Shown: positions 51,122 through 60,454 of the stretch, one piece after another
Position numbering within the stretch: the first letter of the stretch is position 1
Layout of the letters: each line of letters begins with the position of its first letter
Origin: Armatimonadota bacterium
GTDB lineage: Bacteria > Armatimonadota > Fimbriimonadia > Fimbriimonadales > Fimbriimonadaceae
Assembly (NCBI GenBank): GCA_018268375.1
Contig: JAFDWS010000002.1
Coordinates: 992,001-1,056,000 of the forward strand
Length of the DNA stretch: 64,000 nt
Reading direction: 5' to 3'
Notes under the pieces: generated by a model
Told to the model about the DNA's origin: nothing
Seen by the model: only the letters and a program-made list of their open reading frames with translations
The model's database searches: none
Made by a program: the position numbers and the translations under genes

Positions 51122-53918
51122 GACCGTCGCCGCCCTTGCGCCTCCGCCTTTCCGCCAACAGCTTCGTCGCGGCCGAGACGTGCCCCGGCTGGACCGGTGC
51201 CCTTTGAGCTGACTTAGCCTCGACCTCGACCTTGACGGGGTCGTCCTGTGTCGTGCGAGCCCGAGACTTCGCCTGTTGTAACCGGGAGATGGCGACTGGC
51301 TGCTGGACGGGCACCGGCTTGCGGCCCCAAACACGCCCCCAGGCCCGACCAAAGATCTCGCCGAAGGGGAGGGCGAGGCGACGGTTGGCAACATCGAACG
51401 GCAACAGAATCGCGGCGGCCAAGACGAACCAGGCCCAAATGTCATGGATGGACTCACCGGGAACTTTGATCGGCCGGAGCGCCTGCTCGGGCTGCTTCAG
51501 CACCAATCCCCCCGTGGTCTCGGCGACCGACGTCAGCAACGGCGAATTGGTCCGCTGGCTGCGATACTCCGGAGGATAGGGCACGGAGAACCCGTTCGCG
51601 CTGACGCGCTTTTCCCCTCCGGGAGCGTTCTCGGCGACAGTCACGATGTAGCTTCCGAGCTCTTGCGCAGCAAACGACCCTGAGAACTCACCCGGGCCTT
51701 CCTGCGTCAATTGGACGTCTTGAGCATCTCCCGTGGGGCTGCTCACTTTGACCGTCATCTCGTTCGCATTGATGGGGTTGCCAAGCTTGTCCGTTGCCTT
51801 CAGACGGATGACACCCTTGCCGCCAACCTGGCTCACGCTCAACTGGTAGTCGTTCTGCGACGCTTTGCGCGAAAGGCCCCGGACGGCCTGTGCCCAGAAC
51901 CTGCCAAATCCGTCCCAGCCCACCCACCGGGAGGCCCAACGGGCTTGAGCGTCGGACGTGAACGCGAGAGACGTGCCGAGGCCGTACTGCCAGGTCGCCA
52001 AGATCGGGTCACGCTTCGGAGAGACGAGGCCAACCCGGGCCAAGGGCCTGGGATCAGCCAGGCAATAGGCGAACAACGCCGGAAACTCGCTCGGCGCGAA
52101 ACCCCTCAAGATTTCTTCGCCCGGCTTCATCTCAGGAACAAAGGTGACTTCCTCGATCGCCGAACGGGACATCACAGCGACGTCCTGCGTGAAGATCGCA
52201 GGAAGTTTGGCTGCCTTGGTCGCGAGGTAAAAGCGACCGCCACCAGCCGTGGCCACCGTCTTGAGAAATGGGACGTCCTTGCCGTCCCCGATTGCTACGA
52301 CGCTGGTCGTGATCTTCGATGAGCGCAAACGGCCAACAATGCCCAGCGTGTCGCCGTAAGTGTCGACGTCGTTCCCGTCCGCCAAAAGGAGGAAGTGCCG
52401 TACCTTTGTGTTCTCTCCCCGCAACGTCTTGTCGGCGAACTGCACGGAGGGCTCGGCGTAAATCCCCCCCATTCCTGGCCGGAGCTTCTTGATCTGGGAG
52501 ATCACCTTCGGCTTGTCCTTCAGCTCTTGCACGGGCGCCACGAGCTCGATCCCGTCCGAGCTGCCAGCAACGCCTACCCTGTCCAAGGGCGAGAGCAATT
52601 TGACCGTCTCCTCCGCCGCCTTGGCCGCCAATTGGATTTTCTGGACTCCATCCTCCTCTGCGCCCATCGAACCAGATGCGTCGATGACCACGAGGACGGT
52701 CGTCGAGGGGAACGACTTGCGTTGGCGAATGTTCAAGTCGACCGGCAGTGCCTCGGCGACCGGCGTGCCATACCAACCGCCAGGAAGGAACGAGTTCTCG
52801 CCACCGATCATTGCAAAGCCGACCCCCGTGTCCCGGACCGCCCCTTGCAACAGCTTCATTTGACCGTTCGTCACCAAGGAGGCGTTCAGGTCGTTGAGCA
52901 AAACCGCGTCGTACGACTGGAGGTCCTCGGCGCGGACAGGCAAACCCTCCGGGCCATACAGTCGGACGTCGATTCCCTGCGCAGCCAATGCTTGTGCCAA
53001 CTCCTGCTTGGTGCGATCGCCCTGCACAAGAAGCACCTTGGGCTTGCCTTTGACGGTTGTGAAACTCGCCCCGACGTTGTTCCGGTGGTCCGTGTCCTGC
53101 GAGACCAACAACGTAGCACGATAGCGGTAGAAACCGGGTGCTTCCAATTTCTGGTCAAGAGACAGAGTTGTCTTTCCTTGGTCCAGCATTACGGGTTGCT
53201 TCGCCACGACCATGCCGTCCCGGTCTATAACGAGGGTCGCTGGCTGGGCGACAGTCGACTCGGCCACGACTTTGACCTGGAACGGCTCGTTTGCCCGCCT
53301 TTCGTTGGGAGTCCGCATTTCGAGCACAGAGGCCTCAGCCCGCTTCGGCTTAGTACCAAGGGGCACCGTGTCGAGTTCGATGGACTCTGTGGCCGCCACC
53401 TCGGCCGCTTGGGCGACGTCACCACGGTTTTCGTTGCCGTCGCTCAGGACGACGATGCGCTTCGCCTTGCCTTCGGGCATCGTGGCTGCAGCCAAGCGGA
53501 CCGCTGCTGCCAAGTCAGAAGAGGAACCGTCAACTTTCGACTGGATGCCCCCGAACGTCCGGCGACCCGAGGGGGCGGAGTCCAGTACCGCTTGCGATCC
53601 AAACGCAACCACCCCGCCTAGATCGTCGCCGCCGAGCTTCTGCAAAGCCGATCCGACAAACCGGTCGGCGGCCTGTTTGTCTTCGTCAGAGACGCTGTCC
53701 GACCGGTCGACCACGAACATCGTCGCGATTCCGCGGTTCACCTGTCGCGTCTGAGGCCCCATAAGGGCCATCACCAGCAGGCTGGCCAGCACTGCCCTGA
53801 CTACGAAGGCGAACCTCTTTCGCCCTTTCGCCATGCCATAAACGTGTCTCCAACTCCAGAAGAGCCCGACCACGACGGGGAGCATCATCAACGCCCACCA
53901 GGGCGCTAAGAACCTCAC
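51117..53918 (-). CDS. Membrane protein with two VWA domains and a GATase1-like domain
   Basis: 933 residues from GTG 53918, which shares its first base with the stop of the preceding gene (TAGTG). Two N-terminal membrane helices (FLAPWWALMMLPVVVGLFW and FVVRAVLASLLVMALM). A first VWA domain has VVDRSDSVSDED (DxSxS), then an Ig-like segment. A glutamine-amidotransferase-like Rossmann domain follows (KPKVLLVQGDRTKQELAQALAAQGIDVRLYGPE). A second VWA domain has VVIDASGSMGAEED, then beta-domains and a C-terminal helix (IWAWFVLAAAILLPFDVANRRL) plus a basic tail. The same architecture is common in Planctomycetes next to MoxR/DUF58. Role in envelope assembly or stress is inferred. Confidence 0.85.
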   Translation of the reverse strand: MRFLAPWWALMMLPVVVGLFWSWRHVYGMAKGRKRFAFVVRAVLASLLVMALMGPQTRQVNRGIATMFVVDRSDSVSDEDKQAADRFVGSALQKLGGDDLGGVVAFGSQAVLDSAPSGRRTFGGIQSKVDGSSSDLAAAVRLAAATMPEGKAKRIVVLSDGNENRGDVAQAAEVAATESIELDTVPLGTKPKRAEASVLEMRTPNERRANEPFQVKVVAESTVAQPATLVIDRDGMVVAKQPVMLDQGKTTLSLDQKLEAPGFYRYRATLLVSQDTDHRNNVGASFTTVKGKPKVLLVQGDRTKQELAQALAAQGIDVRLYGPEGLPVRAEDLQSYDAVLLNDLNASLVTNGQMKLLQGAVRDTGVGFAMIGGENSFLPGGWYGTPVAEALPVDLNIRQRKSFPSTTVLVVIDASGSMGAEEDGVQKIQLAAKAAEETVKLLSPLDRVGVAGSSDGIELVAPVQELKDKPKVISQIKKLRPGMGGIYAEPSVQFADKTLRGENTKVRHFLLLADGNDVDTYGDTLGIVGRLRSSKITTSVVAIGDGKDVPFLKTVATAGGGRFYLATKAAKLPAIFTQDVAVMSRSAIEEVTFVPEMKPGEEILRGFAPSEFPALFAYCLADPRPLARVGLVSPKRDPILATWQYGLGTSLAFTSDAQARWASRWVGWDGFGRFWAQAVRGLSRKASQNDYQLSVSQVGGKGVIRLKATDKLGNPINANEMTVKVSSPTGDAQDVQLTQEGPGEFSGSFAAQELGSYIVTVAENAPGGEKRVSANGFSVPYPPEYRSQRTNSPLLTSVAETTGGLVLKQPEQALRPIKVPGESIHDIWAWFVLAAAILLPFDVANRRLALPFGEIFGRAWGRVWGRKPVPVQQPVAISRLQQAKSRARTTQDDPVKVEVEAKSAQRAPVQPGHVSAATKLLAERRRRKGGDGP

Positions 53919-55741
53919 TACAATCGCCTCGCATAAAGCCACCACTCGGTGCCGAGGACGAAAAGAGCGAACAGGAGGGCAGGACGCCACAAATCCTCAA
54001 ACCGGAACGTCGCCCCGGTCGATTTCACCTTGACCGCTCCGACCTCCAAGTCTCCGTGAGGCTTGATCGAAGACTCCGTCGGACTCCTCATCGTCGCGTA
54101 GACGGTCTGTTTGTGAGTCCCAACCGCGAGGACGTATTGACCGACCGACCTCGTCTCCCGAACGATGACGCGGCCGTCACGGGCCGGGACATCGACCGAC
54201 GTTCCATCCTGATAAGTCAAAGTCCCCGAACGGGCGCCGTTGGCGGGGATAGCGAACGGCTGCCCGACCCGTACCGACACCATGTCCGAACTTTCGCGAC
54301 CGATTAAGAAGTCGAGCGCATTGCCAACCAAGATGGGAAATCCGATATTGAGTGGAAAATCGGAGTCCATGGGCGAAAACGCGACATAGACCTGGCGCTT
54401 TCGGCCCTGGGCAGCGACGACCAAGGGGCCCTCTTTGCATTCCGCGACCACGCGCCCTGCCCCCTTCGCCGCAACCCGCTGCATCGACTCGATGTACACA
54501 TCTGAAAAGTCGACTCCTTCCAGGAGGGGCACGGTCTCTGCATCGACGAAGGTGGGCGCCTTGACCGACCCCTTGACCGAAACCGGCGAGCTTGTGCCAG
54601 CTTCGCCAAACGTCAGGACGGCGCGCGCCTTCACGGGCACTTCACGGACCCCGTCGAAGACGACGAGGTCGTACGCGCTCTCGCCGCTCTCTCCCGACTC
54701 AGACTCAGGCACCGATGTCGCGCGGTCGAGCGTGACACGGGGGTCCAGCGCCAACGCCTTCTCCAGGAACAAGTCTCCCTTGGTCACCAGCAACGCCCGA
54801 ATGGACGCTCCCGGATCGGTCAAAGCAACCGCCGTGTCGTCGGCGCTCAGGAAATCGTGGCCACGAAGCTTGGCCTCAACGACCTTTGCACCTGCTGGAA
54901 CGGCCACAGTCTTGCCCCAGACCTGGCCAGGTCCGATCACAGCGTTGGCACTGTCCACGATCTTGCCGTCGACGGTCATGTCGACAACCGTCTTGGCCGG
55001 CTGCACCCCCATGTTCTTCACCCCGCAATACGCCACCCGCCCCGACCCGGAGACCGCTGTCCCCAAAGCCTGCACTGCAAGGTTCTCTTCGCTCTTCCCG
55101 ACCGACTGATAGACGACAGCGGCTTTTCCGGGCGAGAAGTCAACGACACGTTCGAAGACTCCATCACTGATGACCACGATCTTTGCCGCGTCGTTGTTCC
55201 CCGCCACGGCAGAGGCCAAGCGCAGGGCCTCCCCCATGTCCGCTTCACTATCGAACTTTTGGACCGTCCGCAGGAGGTCGCGTTGTCGCGTGGGGTCTGA
55301 GCTGAGGGGGAAGACCACGCGTGGCACGGGACCTGCCTCGATAAGCGCCAGTCGGTCTCCCGGCGCGGCGGTACCGATCATATCGGCGACCAATCCGCGG
55401 GCAACGAGGAACCGGCTCGGTGCGACGTCCGTCGCCCCCATGCTCGCGCTCGCGTCCAGAACGACGACCGTGACCTTGCCGGCAAGCCCGCGTTGGAGAA
55501 ACTGGGGAACGCTCAGGGCCAAGACCGTCGCCAGCAGGGCCAGGAGTTGAAGCAGCAAAAGCCAAGAGAAGCGGAGCCGCTGGAACAGCGAGTTGGCTCT
55601 GACCTCCTCGGTGCGTTCGGGCCAAAGGAAGACGGCGGGCACTTGCACGTCCCTCCTCCTCATGCGCAACAAGTAGAGCGCGACGATTACCGCGCCCAGG
55701 GGCAGGAACCAGAGCAAAGAGGAGGGATTCTGAAGGTTCAC
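53918..55741 (-). CDS. BatA/VWA-domain membrane protein
   Basis: 607 residues from GTG 55741, overlapping the DUF58 stop by 4 bases (GTGA). BatA-type N-terminus NLQNPSSLLWFLPLGAVIVALYLLRMRRRDVQVPAVFLWPE with one helix, a second helix (WLLLLQLLALLATVLALSVP), then a VWA domain with VVVLDASASMGATD (metal-ion site DxSxS). Beta-rich domains follow and a C-terminal helix (PALLFALFVLGTEWWLYARRL). It follows DUF58 and precedes the double-VWA gene, each coupled by overlapping codons. Proteins of this type are usually activated or assembled by a MoxR ATPase, present here at 57663. Confidence 0.88.
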   Translation of the reverse strand: MNLQNPSSLLWFLPLGAVIVALYLLRMRRRDVQVPAVFLWPERTEEVRANSLFQRLRFSWLLLLQLLALLATVLALSVPQFLQRGLAGKVTVVVLDASASMGATDVAPSRFLVARGLVADMIGTAAPGDRLALIEAGPVPRVVFPLSSDPTRQRDLLRTVQKFDSEADMGEALRLASAVAGNNDAAKIVVISDGVFERVVDFSPGKAAVVYQSVGKSEENLAVQALGTAVSGSGRVAYCGVKNMGVQPAKTVVDMTVDGKIVDSANAVIGPGQVWGKTVAVPAGAKVVEAKLRGHDFLSADDTAVALTDPGASIRALLVTKGDLFLEKALALDPRVTLDRATSVPESESGESGESAYDLVVFDGVREVPVKARAVLTFGEAGTSSPVSVKGSVKAPTFVDAETVPLLEGVDFSDVYIESMQRVAAKGAGRVVAECKEGPLVVAAQGRKRQVYVAFSPMDSDFPLNIGFPILVGNALDFLIGRESSDMVSVRVGQPFAIPANGARSGTLTYQDGTSVDVPARDGRVIVRETRSVGQYVLAVGTHKQTVYATMRSPTESSIKPHGDLEVGAVKVKSTGATFRFEDLWRPALLFALFVLGTEWWLYARRL

Positions 55742-56619
55742 TCCACCCAGCCCTCCTTCCTCCAAATATTGTTGACGGTCTCCTCAAGGCTCGAATCGCT
55801 GTTGACCAAGACGTAACGGCCGCCAAACCGGCCGCACTCCTCCGCAAGCGCCCTGTTGTGCGCCGCCAAACTCGTCTTGTAATCACGAAGGGTATAGGAG
55901 TTGATCGTGACCTCGGCCGTCCTCGCCGACTCGCTGTCGAGAAGGCGCAGGTCTCCCTCAAGATCCGGGTCAAGCTCAGTGTCCGCCAGCACCTGCAGGA
56001 GCCAAACCTCGTGGCCCCGCGCACCGATCGCCCGAAGGGCAGCGGGAGCCTCCTTACTAAGCGCATCGCTGATCACTACAACGACCCCCAACCTGGCCGA
56101 CGATTGCACAAACGAGCGTAATTCGTCTTCGACCGGCTTGTTCGTCCCTTGCTCGAGCCCGTCGATCCATGTGAAGAGCCTGTGCATGGCTCCTCGCCCT
56201 CTCAACGCAGGGGGAGGCGGCGCGTTTCCAGAGAGCGGACGCAGGTACACCGTATCACCGCCGTTCAATGCAGTGAGAGCGAGGCCCGCCGCCAACTGCT
56301 TTGCTTTTTGGAGCTTCTCCGGCTCGCCGAACGACATCGAAGCACTGGCGTCCAACAAGATGTGGACGGCCAGATCCTCTTCATCGCGATAGGTCTTGGT
56401 GACGGCATTGCCTAGCCGGGCGAGGACGTTCCAATCCAAGTGCCGCAAATCGTCGCCCTCGGCGTATTCGCGGTAGTCGGCAAATTCAATGCTGATGCCT
56501 TTGGACTGGGTAAGGCGCTCTCCACGGACGCTACCGCCGAAGCGTCGCCGCGGCTTCAGCCGCAAACGTCCGAGGATCCGAAGGTCCCGTGGGTCGAGGA
56601 TGGGGGGAGCAGCCGACAC
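55738..56619 (-). CDS. DUF58 domain protein
   Basis: 293 residues. The DUF58 hallmark RLTQSKGISIEFADYREYAEGDDLRHLDWNVLARLG (~35-70) is followed by a degenerate VWA fold: HILLDASASMSFGEPEKLQKAKQLAAGLA, LGVVVVISDAL. DUF58 proteins are partners of MoxR ATPases and VWA proteins. There is no membrane segment. It overlaps the BatA-like gene by 4 bases and starts 15 bases after the lipoprotein gene. Confidence 0.9.
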   Translation of the reverse strand: MSAAPPILDPRDLRILGRLRLKPRRRFGGSVRGERLTQSKGISIEFADYREYAEGDDLRHLDWNVLARLGNAVTKTYRDEEDLAVHILLDASASMSFGEPEKLQKAKQLAAGLALTALNGGDTVYLRPLSGNAPPPPALRGRGAMHRLFTWIDGLEQGTNKPVEDELRSFVQSSARLGVVVVISDALSKEAPAALRAIGARGHEVWLLQVLADTELDPDLEGDLRLLDSESARTAEVTINSYTLRDYKTSLAAHNRALAEECGRFGGRYVLVNSDSSLEETVNNIWRKEGWVE

Positions 56620-56634
56620 CGGGCGAAGCGCCTC

Positions 56635-57651
56635 TCAGGGCCCTCCGCCCGGGTTCTGGCCCGATTCTAGGTCGTTGGCAACCACGGTGAAGGGCACGAT
56701 CTTCGTCTCGGTCGCGCTTTCGATGTAAACCAGGTTCTTTCCCGGAACCAAGCCAGCCTGGCCGCAGTCGATCGCCGCGTCCACCACTGCCGTGGCCTTG
56801 CCCTTGAAAACACGGTCGTTCTCTCGGATCGTTGCGCTCGAATGCTGTAACCAAATGGTTGATACAAACGCGGTTCCGTGTGGCTGTTCGACGCTGTCCT
56901 CCTTGACGATCAAGGACAACGGCCCCCGGACACGATCCGGTTGCACAGGCTCGGTGCCTTGAGGAAGGGCCTTGCCCTCCACGCTCCATAGATTGTCCAC
57001 GCCACGGGTCATGACTTGACCGGTGGGCCGCCAGGTGACCGCCGACACACCGTCGTACTTGCGCCAGATCCCCTTTTTGTCAATGGTTACGCTGACCGGA
57101 TGAGGATGTTCGCCGGTCTTGTCAAGGTCGACGGAAAAGCTCACGACTGACCAGTCGGCTGAGTGCGAACTCGTCGCGCTCGCCAAATCAATCGCCACGT
57201 CTTGAACCCACGAGAGGGGCCTTTCCACGCCGTCGGCCGTGTTCAAGACTACGAACTCTGACGAGGATCCCTCCTTGACCTTGAAGCAGGCGATCTCGCC
57301 TGACTTCTCCAAAAAGATCACAGGCACAAGGAACCCGGATCCGCCCCAGTTCTTGCCCGCCACGCTGTCCTGCGACCAGACGACTTTGTTCGAGTTGAGG
57401 TCCCGGACTTTGAAAGTGACCTTCGCCTCGTCTGGATTGGCGCCCGCGCCGATAGGCTCCGCCGTGACGTAGGCGATCCTGTCACCGGCGGAAGAGAAAG
57501 TCAACGCGTATGTCGGCACGCGCTCAAGCTGTATCGGGCTGCCGACGAGAAGCACTTGGGCTCCCAAGTCTATTGACCGAGTCGACTGACGGCACCCGGC
57601 TCCGAGCGCCGCTGCCGTAGTAAGCAACACGGCAGGAATGCATTTCATCAT
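56635..57651 (-). CDS. Hypothetical lipoprotein, beta-propeller-like
   Basis: 338 residues from ATG 57651. GTG codons at 57663 and 57660 are also in frame, the first sharing a base with the MoxR stop (TAGTG). Lipoprotein signal MMKCIPAVLLTTAAALGAGC with Cys after LGAG. The rest is beta-rich with repeated pattern segments (YALTFSSAGDRIAYVTAE, FKVRDLNSNKVVWSQDS, AVTWRPTGQVMTRGVDNLWS) that resemble WD40/TolB-like blades. No enzyme motif is seen. It lies between MoxR and DUF58, suggesting a periplasmic component of the same system. The C-terminus is Gly/Pro-rich. Confidence 0.7.
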   Translation of the reverse strand: MMKCIPAVLLTTAAALGAGCRQSTRSIDLGAQVLLVGSPIQLERVPTYALTFSSAGDRIAYVTAEPIGAGANPDEAKVTFKVRDLNSNKVVWSQDSVAGKNWGGSGFLVPVIFLEKSGEIACFKVKEGSSSEFVVLNTADGVERPLSWVQDVAIDLASATSSHSADWSVVSFSVDLDKTGEHPHPVSVTIDKKGIWRKYDGVSAVTWRPTGQVMTRGVDNLWSVEGKALPQGTEPVQPDRVRGPLSLIVKEDSVEQPHGTAFVSTIWLQHSSATIRENDRVFKGKATAVVDAAIDCGQAGLVPGKNLVYIESATETKIVPFTVVANDLESGQNPGGGP

Positions 57652-57662
57652 TTGGTTCACCA

Positions 57663-58676
57663 CTAAACCTTGATGGGGTCGCGATCGCGAGACTCCGCGA
57701 ACGACACCACCTCTTTGATCAACCGTTCTGGTGAGACATTCGCGCCCTCCGCGCCGTAGTTCAAGATCACGCGGTGACGAAGAGAGGGCAGTGCCGCCTT
57801 CTTCACGTCTTCCTTCGATGCGTTGAAACGACCCTCCAAGAGGCCGAAAATCTTGGCCGCAGTGACGATCGATTGGGCTCCCCTCGGCGAGGAACCGTAC
57901 CGCGCATACTCGGTGGCGAACGGACACGCTCCTTCACCCTCTGGATGCGTGCCTACGACGATGGCCAAGGCGAAGTCCAGCACTTCCTTCGAGACAGGCA
58001 CTTCCCGGACGATCTGTCGCAGCTTCAGGACATCCTCGCCGTGGGCGACCACGCTCGCTTTTCCTTCGACATTGCCCGTCGTCCTTTCGATCACCTCGGC
58101 CAACTCCGCCTTCGTCGGATAGGGCACAACAAGCTTGAAGAAGAATCGGTCGAGTTGGGCTTCGGGCAACGGGTAAGTGCCCTCCTGTTCGATCGGGTTT
58201 TGCGTGGCCATGACCAAGAACGGCTCGATGAGTTCGTGTCGCACGCCACCGACCGTGACCGAGCGCTCCTGCATCGCCTCCAGCAACGCAGACTGCGTCT
58301 TCGGAGTCGCACGGTTGATTTCGTCGGCAAGGACCAAGTTTGCAAAGATCGGCCCCTTTCGAAACTCGAACGCTCTCTGTCCGGACTCGGAGCTGGCCAA
58401 CACATTGGTTCCCGTGACATCGGCGGGCATCATGTCGGGCGTGAATTGGATCCGGCTGAAATCCAAGCCCAGGCACTCGGAGACGGTCCGAACGAGCAAG
58501 GTCTTGCCAAGGCCGGGCATGCCCTCCAAGAGGACGTGACCGTTCGCTGCGAGGCAGACGAGCACGCTCTCGACCACATCGTCCTGGCCCACGATGACTT
58601 TCCCGACCTCGCTTCGGAGGTCTGCGAACGTCTTGCGGAACCAAGCCGCTGCCTCCTGGCCATCGAAGACGTTCAT
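57663..58676 (-). CDS. MoxR-family AAA ATPase
   Basis: 337 residues. Walker A EGMPGLGKTLLV (~55-66), SRIQFTPDMMPADVTG (MoxR signature), Walker B LVLADEINRATPKTQSALLEAMQE, sensor-1 FLVMATQNPIEQEGTYPLPEAQLDRF (~152-177) and the C-terminal lid YGSSPRGAQSIVTAAKI. MoxR ATPases act as chaperones that help VWA proteins insert metal or fold. Its targets are probably the two VWA proteins in this operon. The ATG overlaps the stop of the coiled-coil gene by one base (TGATG arrangement). Confidence 0.93.
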   Translation of the reverse strand: MNVFDGQEAAAWFRKTFADLRSEVGKVIVGQDDVVESVLVCLAANGHVLLEGMPGLGKTLLVRTVSECLGLDFSRIQFTPDMMPADVTGTNVLASSESGQRAFEFRKGPIFANLVLADEINRATPKTQSALLEAMQERSVTVGGVRHELIEPFLVMATQNPIEQEGTYPLPEAQLDRFFFKLVVPYPTKAELAEVIERTTGNVEGKASVVAHGEDVLKLRQIVREVPVSKEVLDFALAIVVGTHPEGEGACPFATEYARYGSSPRGAQSIVTAAKIFGLLEGRFNASKEDVKKAALPSLRHRVILNYGAEGANVSPERLIKEVVSFAESRDRDPIKV

Positions 58677-60454
58677 CAGCCCTTGCCTCCGCTCAGGGAG
58701 TCAAAGTACTCCTTCACCCTCTTCTCCTGCTCCTTCGGAATCTTTCCGCCGGAGAGAGCCCGCTCTGCCGCCGATTTGTACTGTGGCAACACCTTTTGGT
58801 ACGGCACGGAGGAACGGTTCCCGACCTGCGTCGGCGCCTTGATCGTCATGCTCCACTGCTCGCCCTTGTCCGCCCACTGGCCCTTGACCCCCGTCGTCCT
58901 CGTGTTGCCCTTGGTCTCCATTTCGTGTTCGCTCTTGTTCACTTTCCCGGTGTCGGCGAAGTTGTCGTCACTGCTCGCCTCACCGTCCGAATCGCCAGAT
59001 TGCATCCCGAAGGACTGCATCATCTGCATCATCGCTTGTTGGCTCATCTGACCGGATTGAAGCTGCTTCATCGCTTCTTCCATTTGCTGAGCGATTTGCT
59101 TCCTCAGTTCAGGATCCTTGAGGTCCTTCGCCATCTTCTCGAGCGCTTCTTTGCTCGCCTGGAGCTGTTTGGCCAGTTCGTCCATCTGCTCCTTGGTCAG
59201 CTTCTGGCCCTGCTGCATCTGTTGCGCCTGCGATTGCATGTTCTGCATCGCTTCGCGCACCTTCTTCATTTCTTCTGACTGCATGAACTCTTTGAGGGTC
59301 TTCATCGCCTCTTCGCTCAGCTTAAACTTGTCCATCAGCTTCTTAAGCTCTTCGGACTGTTTCTGGAGCTCTTGGCGCTGCTGCTCGAGGGCCTTGCGCT
59401 CAGCTTCGGGCAGCTTGTCGATCCTGTCGATCTCCTTTTGAACCTCTTCCTGACGCTTGGAGATAGCTTGACGCAATTGGTCTCTTTGCTCGGGGGTCAT
59501 GTTCGCGAGCTTCTCTGTCGTCCGGTCAATGCCCAGTTCACTGAGCTGCTGGTCGTTGAAGCTGCTCTTCGGGTTCTGGAACCCCTGCTCTTGCATTTCC
59601 CGCTCCAGGGTCTGTGCCTCTTCAGGGGTCAGCTTCAAGTTCTCCAGATCCTGCTTATCCAGTCCCGCCGACTCAAGCTGTGCCTTCTGCATTTTCGTGA
59701 AGGCCGTCTCAGCTTGATCAAGCTTCTGCTCGGCCTCCTGGCCTCTGTCCTTGGCCTCTTGCTCGGCCTTGCTCGCCAAGTCGTTCGCCTTCCGCAAGGC
59801 CTCCTCCTTGTTGATCTTCCCTTGTTCAAGTTCCTTTGCAAACTGATTCAGTTCGCCGGCAAGTTTCTTCTGTCCAACGGGGGTCTGGGCGACATTGACA
59901 GGCTTCTCAAGGGGCTTTGCGACCCTTTCCACCTTCGCGCCGAGTTCCTTCAGCTCTGCACGCTCCGAGGCCGTCTTGGGGCCTCTGAGGACTGGAGAGT
60001 TGCCGAGAACGAAGATGCTGGCAACGAGCACGGCTGCCGTGACCGCGGCAATGTGCCACGCTCCGAATCGCACCGGGTACACCGAGGAAGGACTCAGTCG
60101 ACCAAGGGAATGAACGGCGTCGTCCCCAAGGGGAGCACCGAATAGGGAGTCAGACCGATCCTCCATGGCCGTACCAAGCCGGTCTTGCAGGTCAGCCCGG
60201 CGGTCGATGCTTTGAGCCAAAACGAGGTTCGGCACACGGCGCAAGTACCCCGCCACGATTCCCGCGACGGCTCCGCCGGCACCGATCAGCGCCAAGCCCC
60301 GCGAGTCCGCATAAAAGACACGCGCCCAATCGAGCCCGACCCAGACCAAATCGAGGACACCCGCTACAAGGAGCCCCACGGCCAGACCCTGCCAAGCTCC
60401 CATCAATCGCACCCTTCTGGAAAAGGGACGCAGCGCTTGTTCGACCTCACTCAT
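58676..60454 (-). CDS. Large coiled-coil membrane protein (DUF4175-like)
   Basis: 592 residues. Two N-terminal membrane helices (~22-40 and 53-68), a third near 135-150 (IAAVTAAVLVASIFVLG). Residues ~165-470 form an extensive coiled-coil rich in Glu, Gln, Lys and Met (KEEALRKANDLASKAEQEAKDRGQEAEQKLDQ... QQMQQGQKLTKEQMDELAKQL). A Ser/Asp/Thr linker and a C-terminal domain ending YQKVLPQYKSAAERALSGGKIPKEQEKRVKEYFDSL follow. This resembles the DUF4175 proteins found beside MoxR/VWA/ABC genes in other phyla. Likely a structural scaffold spanning the envelope. The C-terminal tail YxxA...P-x-E-x-R-V-K-x-Y-F is typical of that family. Confidence 0.8.
   Translation of the reverse strand: MSEVEQALRPFSRRVRLMGAWQGLAVGLLVAGVLDLVWVGLDWARVFYADSRGLALIGAGGAVAGIVAGYLRRVPNLVLAQSIDRRADLQDRLGTAMEDRSDSLFGAPLGDDAVHSLGRLSPSSVYPVRFGAWHIAAVTAAVLVASIFVLGNSPVLRGPKTASERAELKELGAKVERVAKPLEKPVNVAQTPVGQKKLAGELNQFAKELEQGKINKEEALRKANDLASKAEQEAKDRGQEAEQKLDQAETAFTKMQKAQLESAGLDKQDLENLKLTPEEAQTLEREMQEQGFQNPKSSFNDQQLSELGIDRTTEKLANMTPEQRDQLRQAISKRQEEVQKEIDRIDKLPEAERKALEQQRQELQKQSEELKKLMDKFKLSEEAMKTLKEFMQSEEMKKVREAMQNMQSQAQQMQQGQKLTKEQMDELAKQLQASKEALEKMAKDLKDPELRKQIAQQMEEAMKQLQSGQMSQQAMMQMMQSFGMQSGDSDGEASSDDNFADTGKVNKSEHEMETKGNTRTTGVKGQWADKGEQWSMTIKAPTQVGNRSSVPYQKVLPQYKSAAERALSGGKIPKEQEKRVKEYFDSLSGGKG

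Noticed and set aside
53916..53920. Programmed frameshift or gene fusion at the TAGTG junctions (53918 and 57663)
   Set aside because: Each downstream protein has its own plausible start and N-terminal membrane or lipoprotein segment; no slippery sequence is seen, so simple termination-reinitiation explains the overlap.
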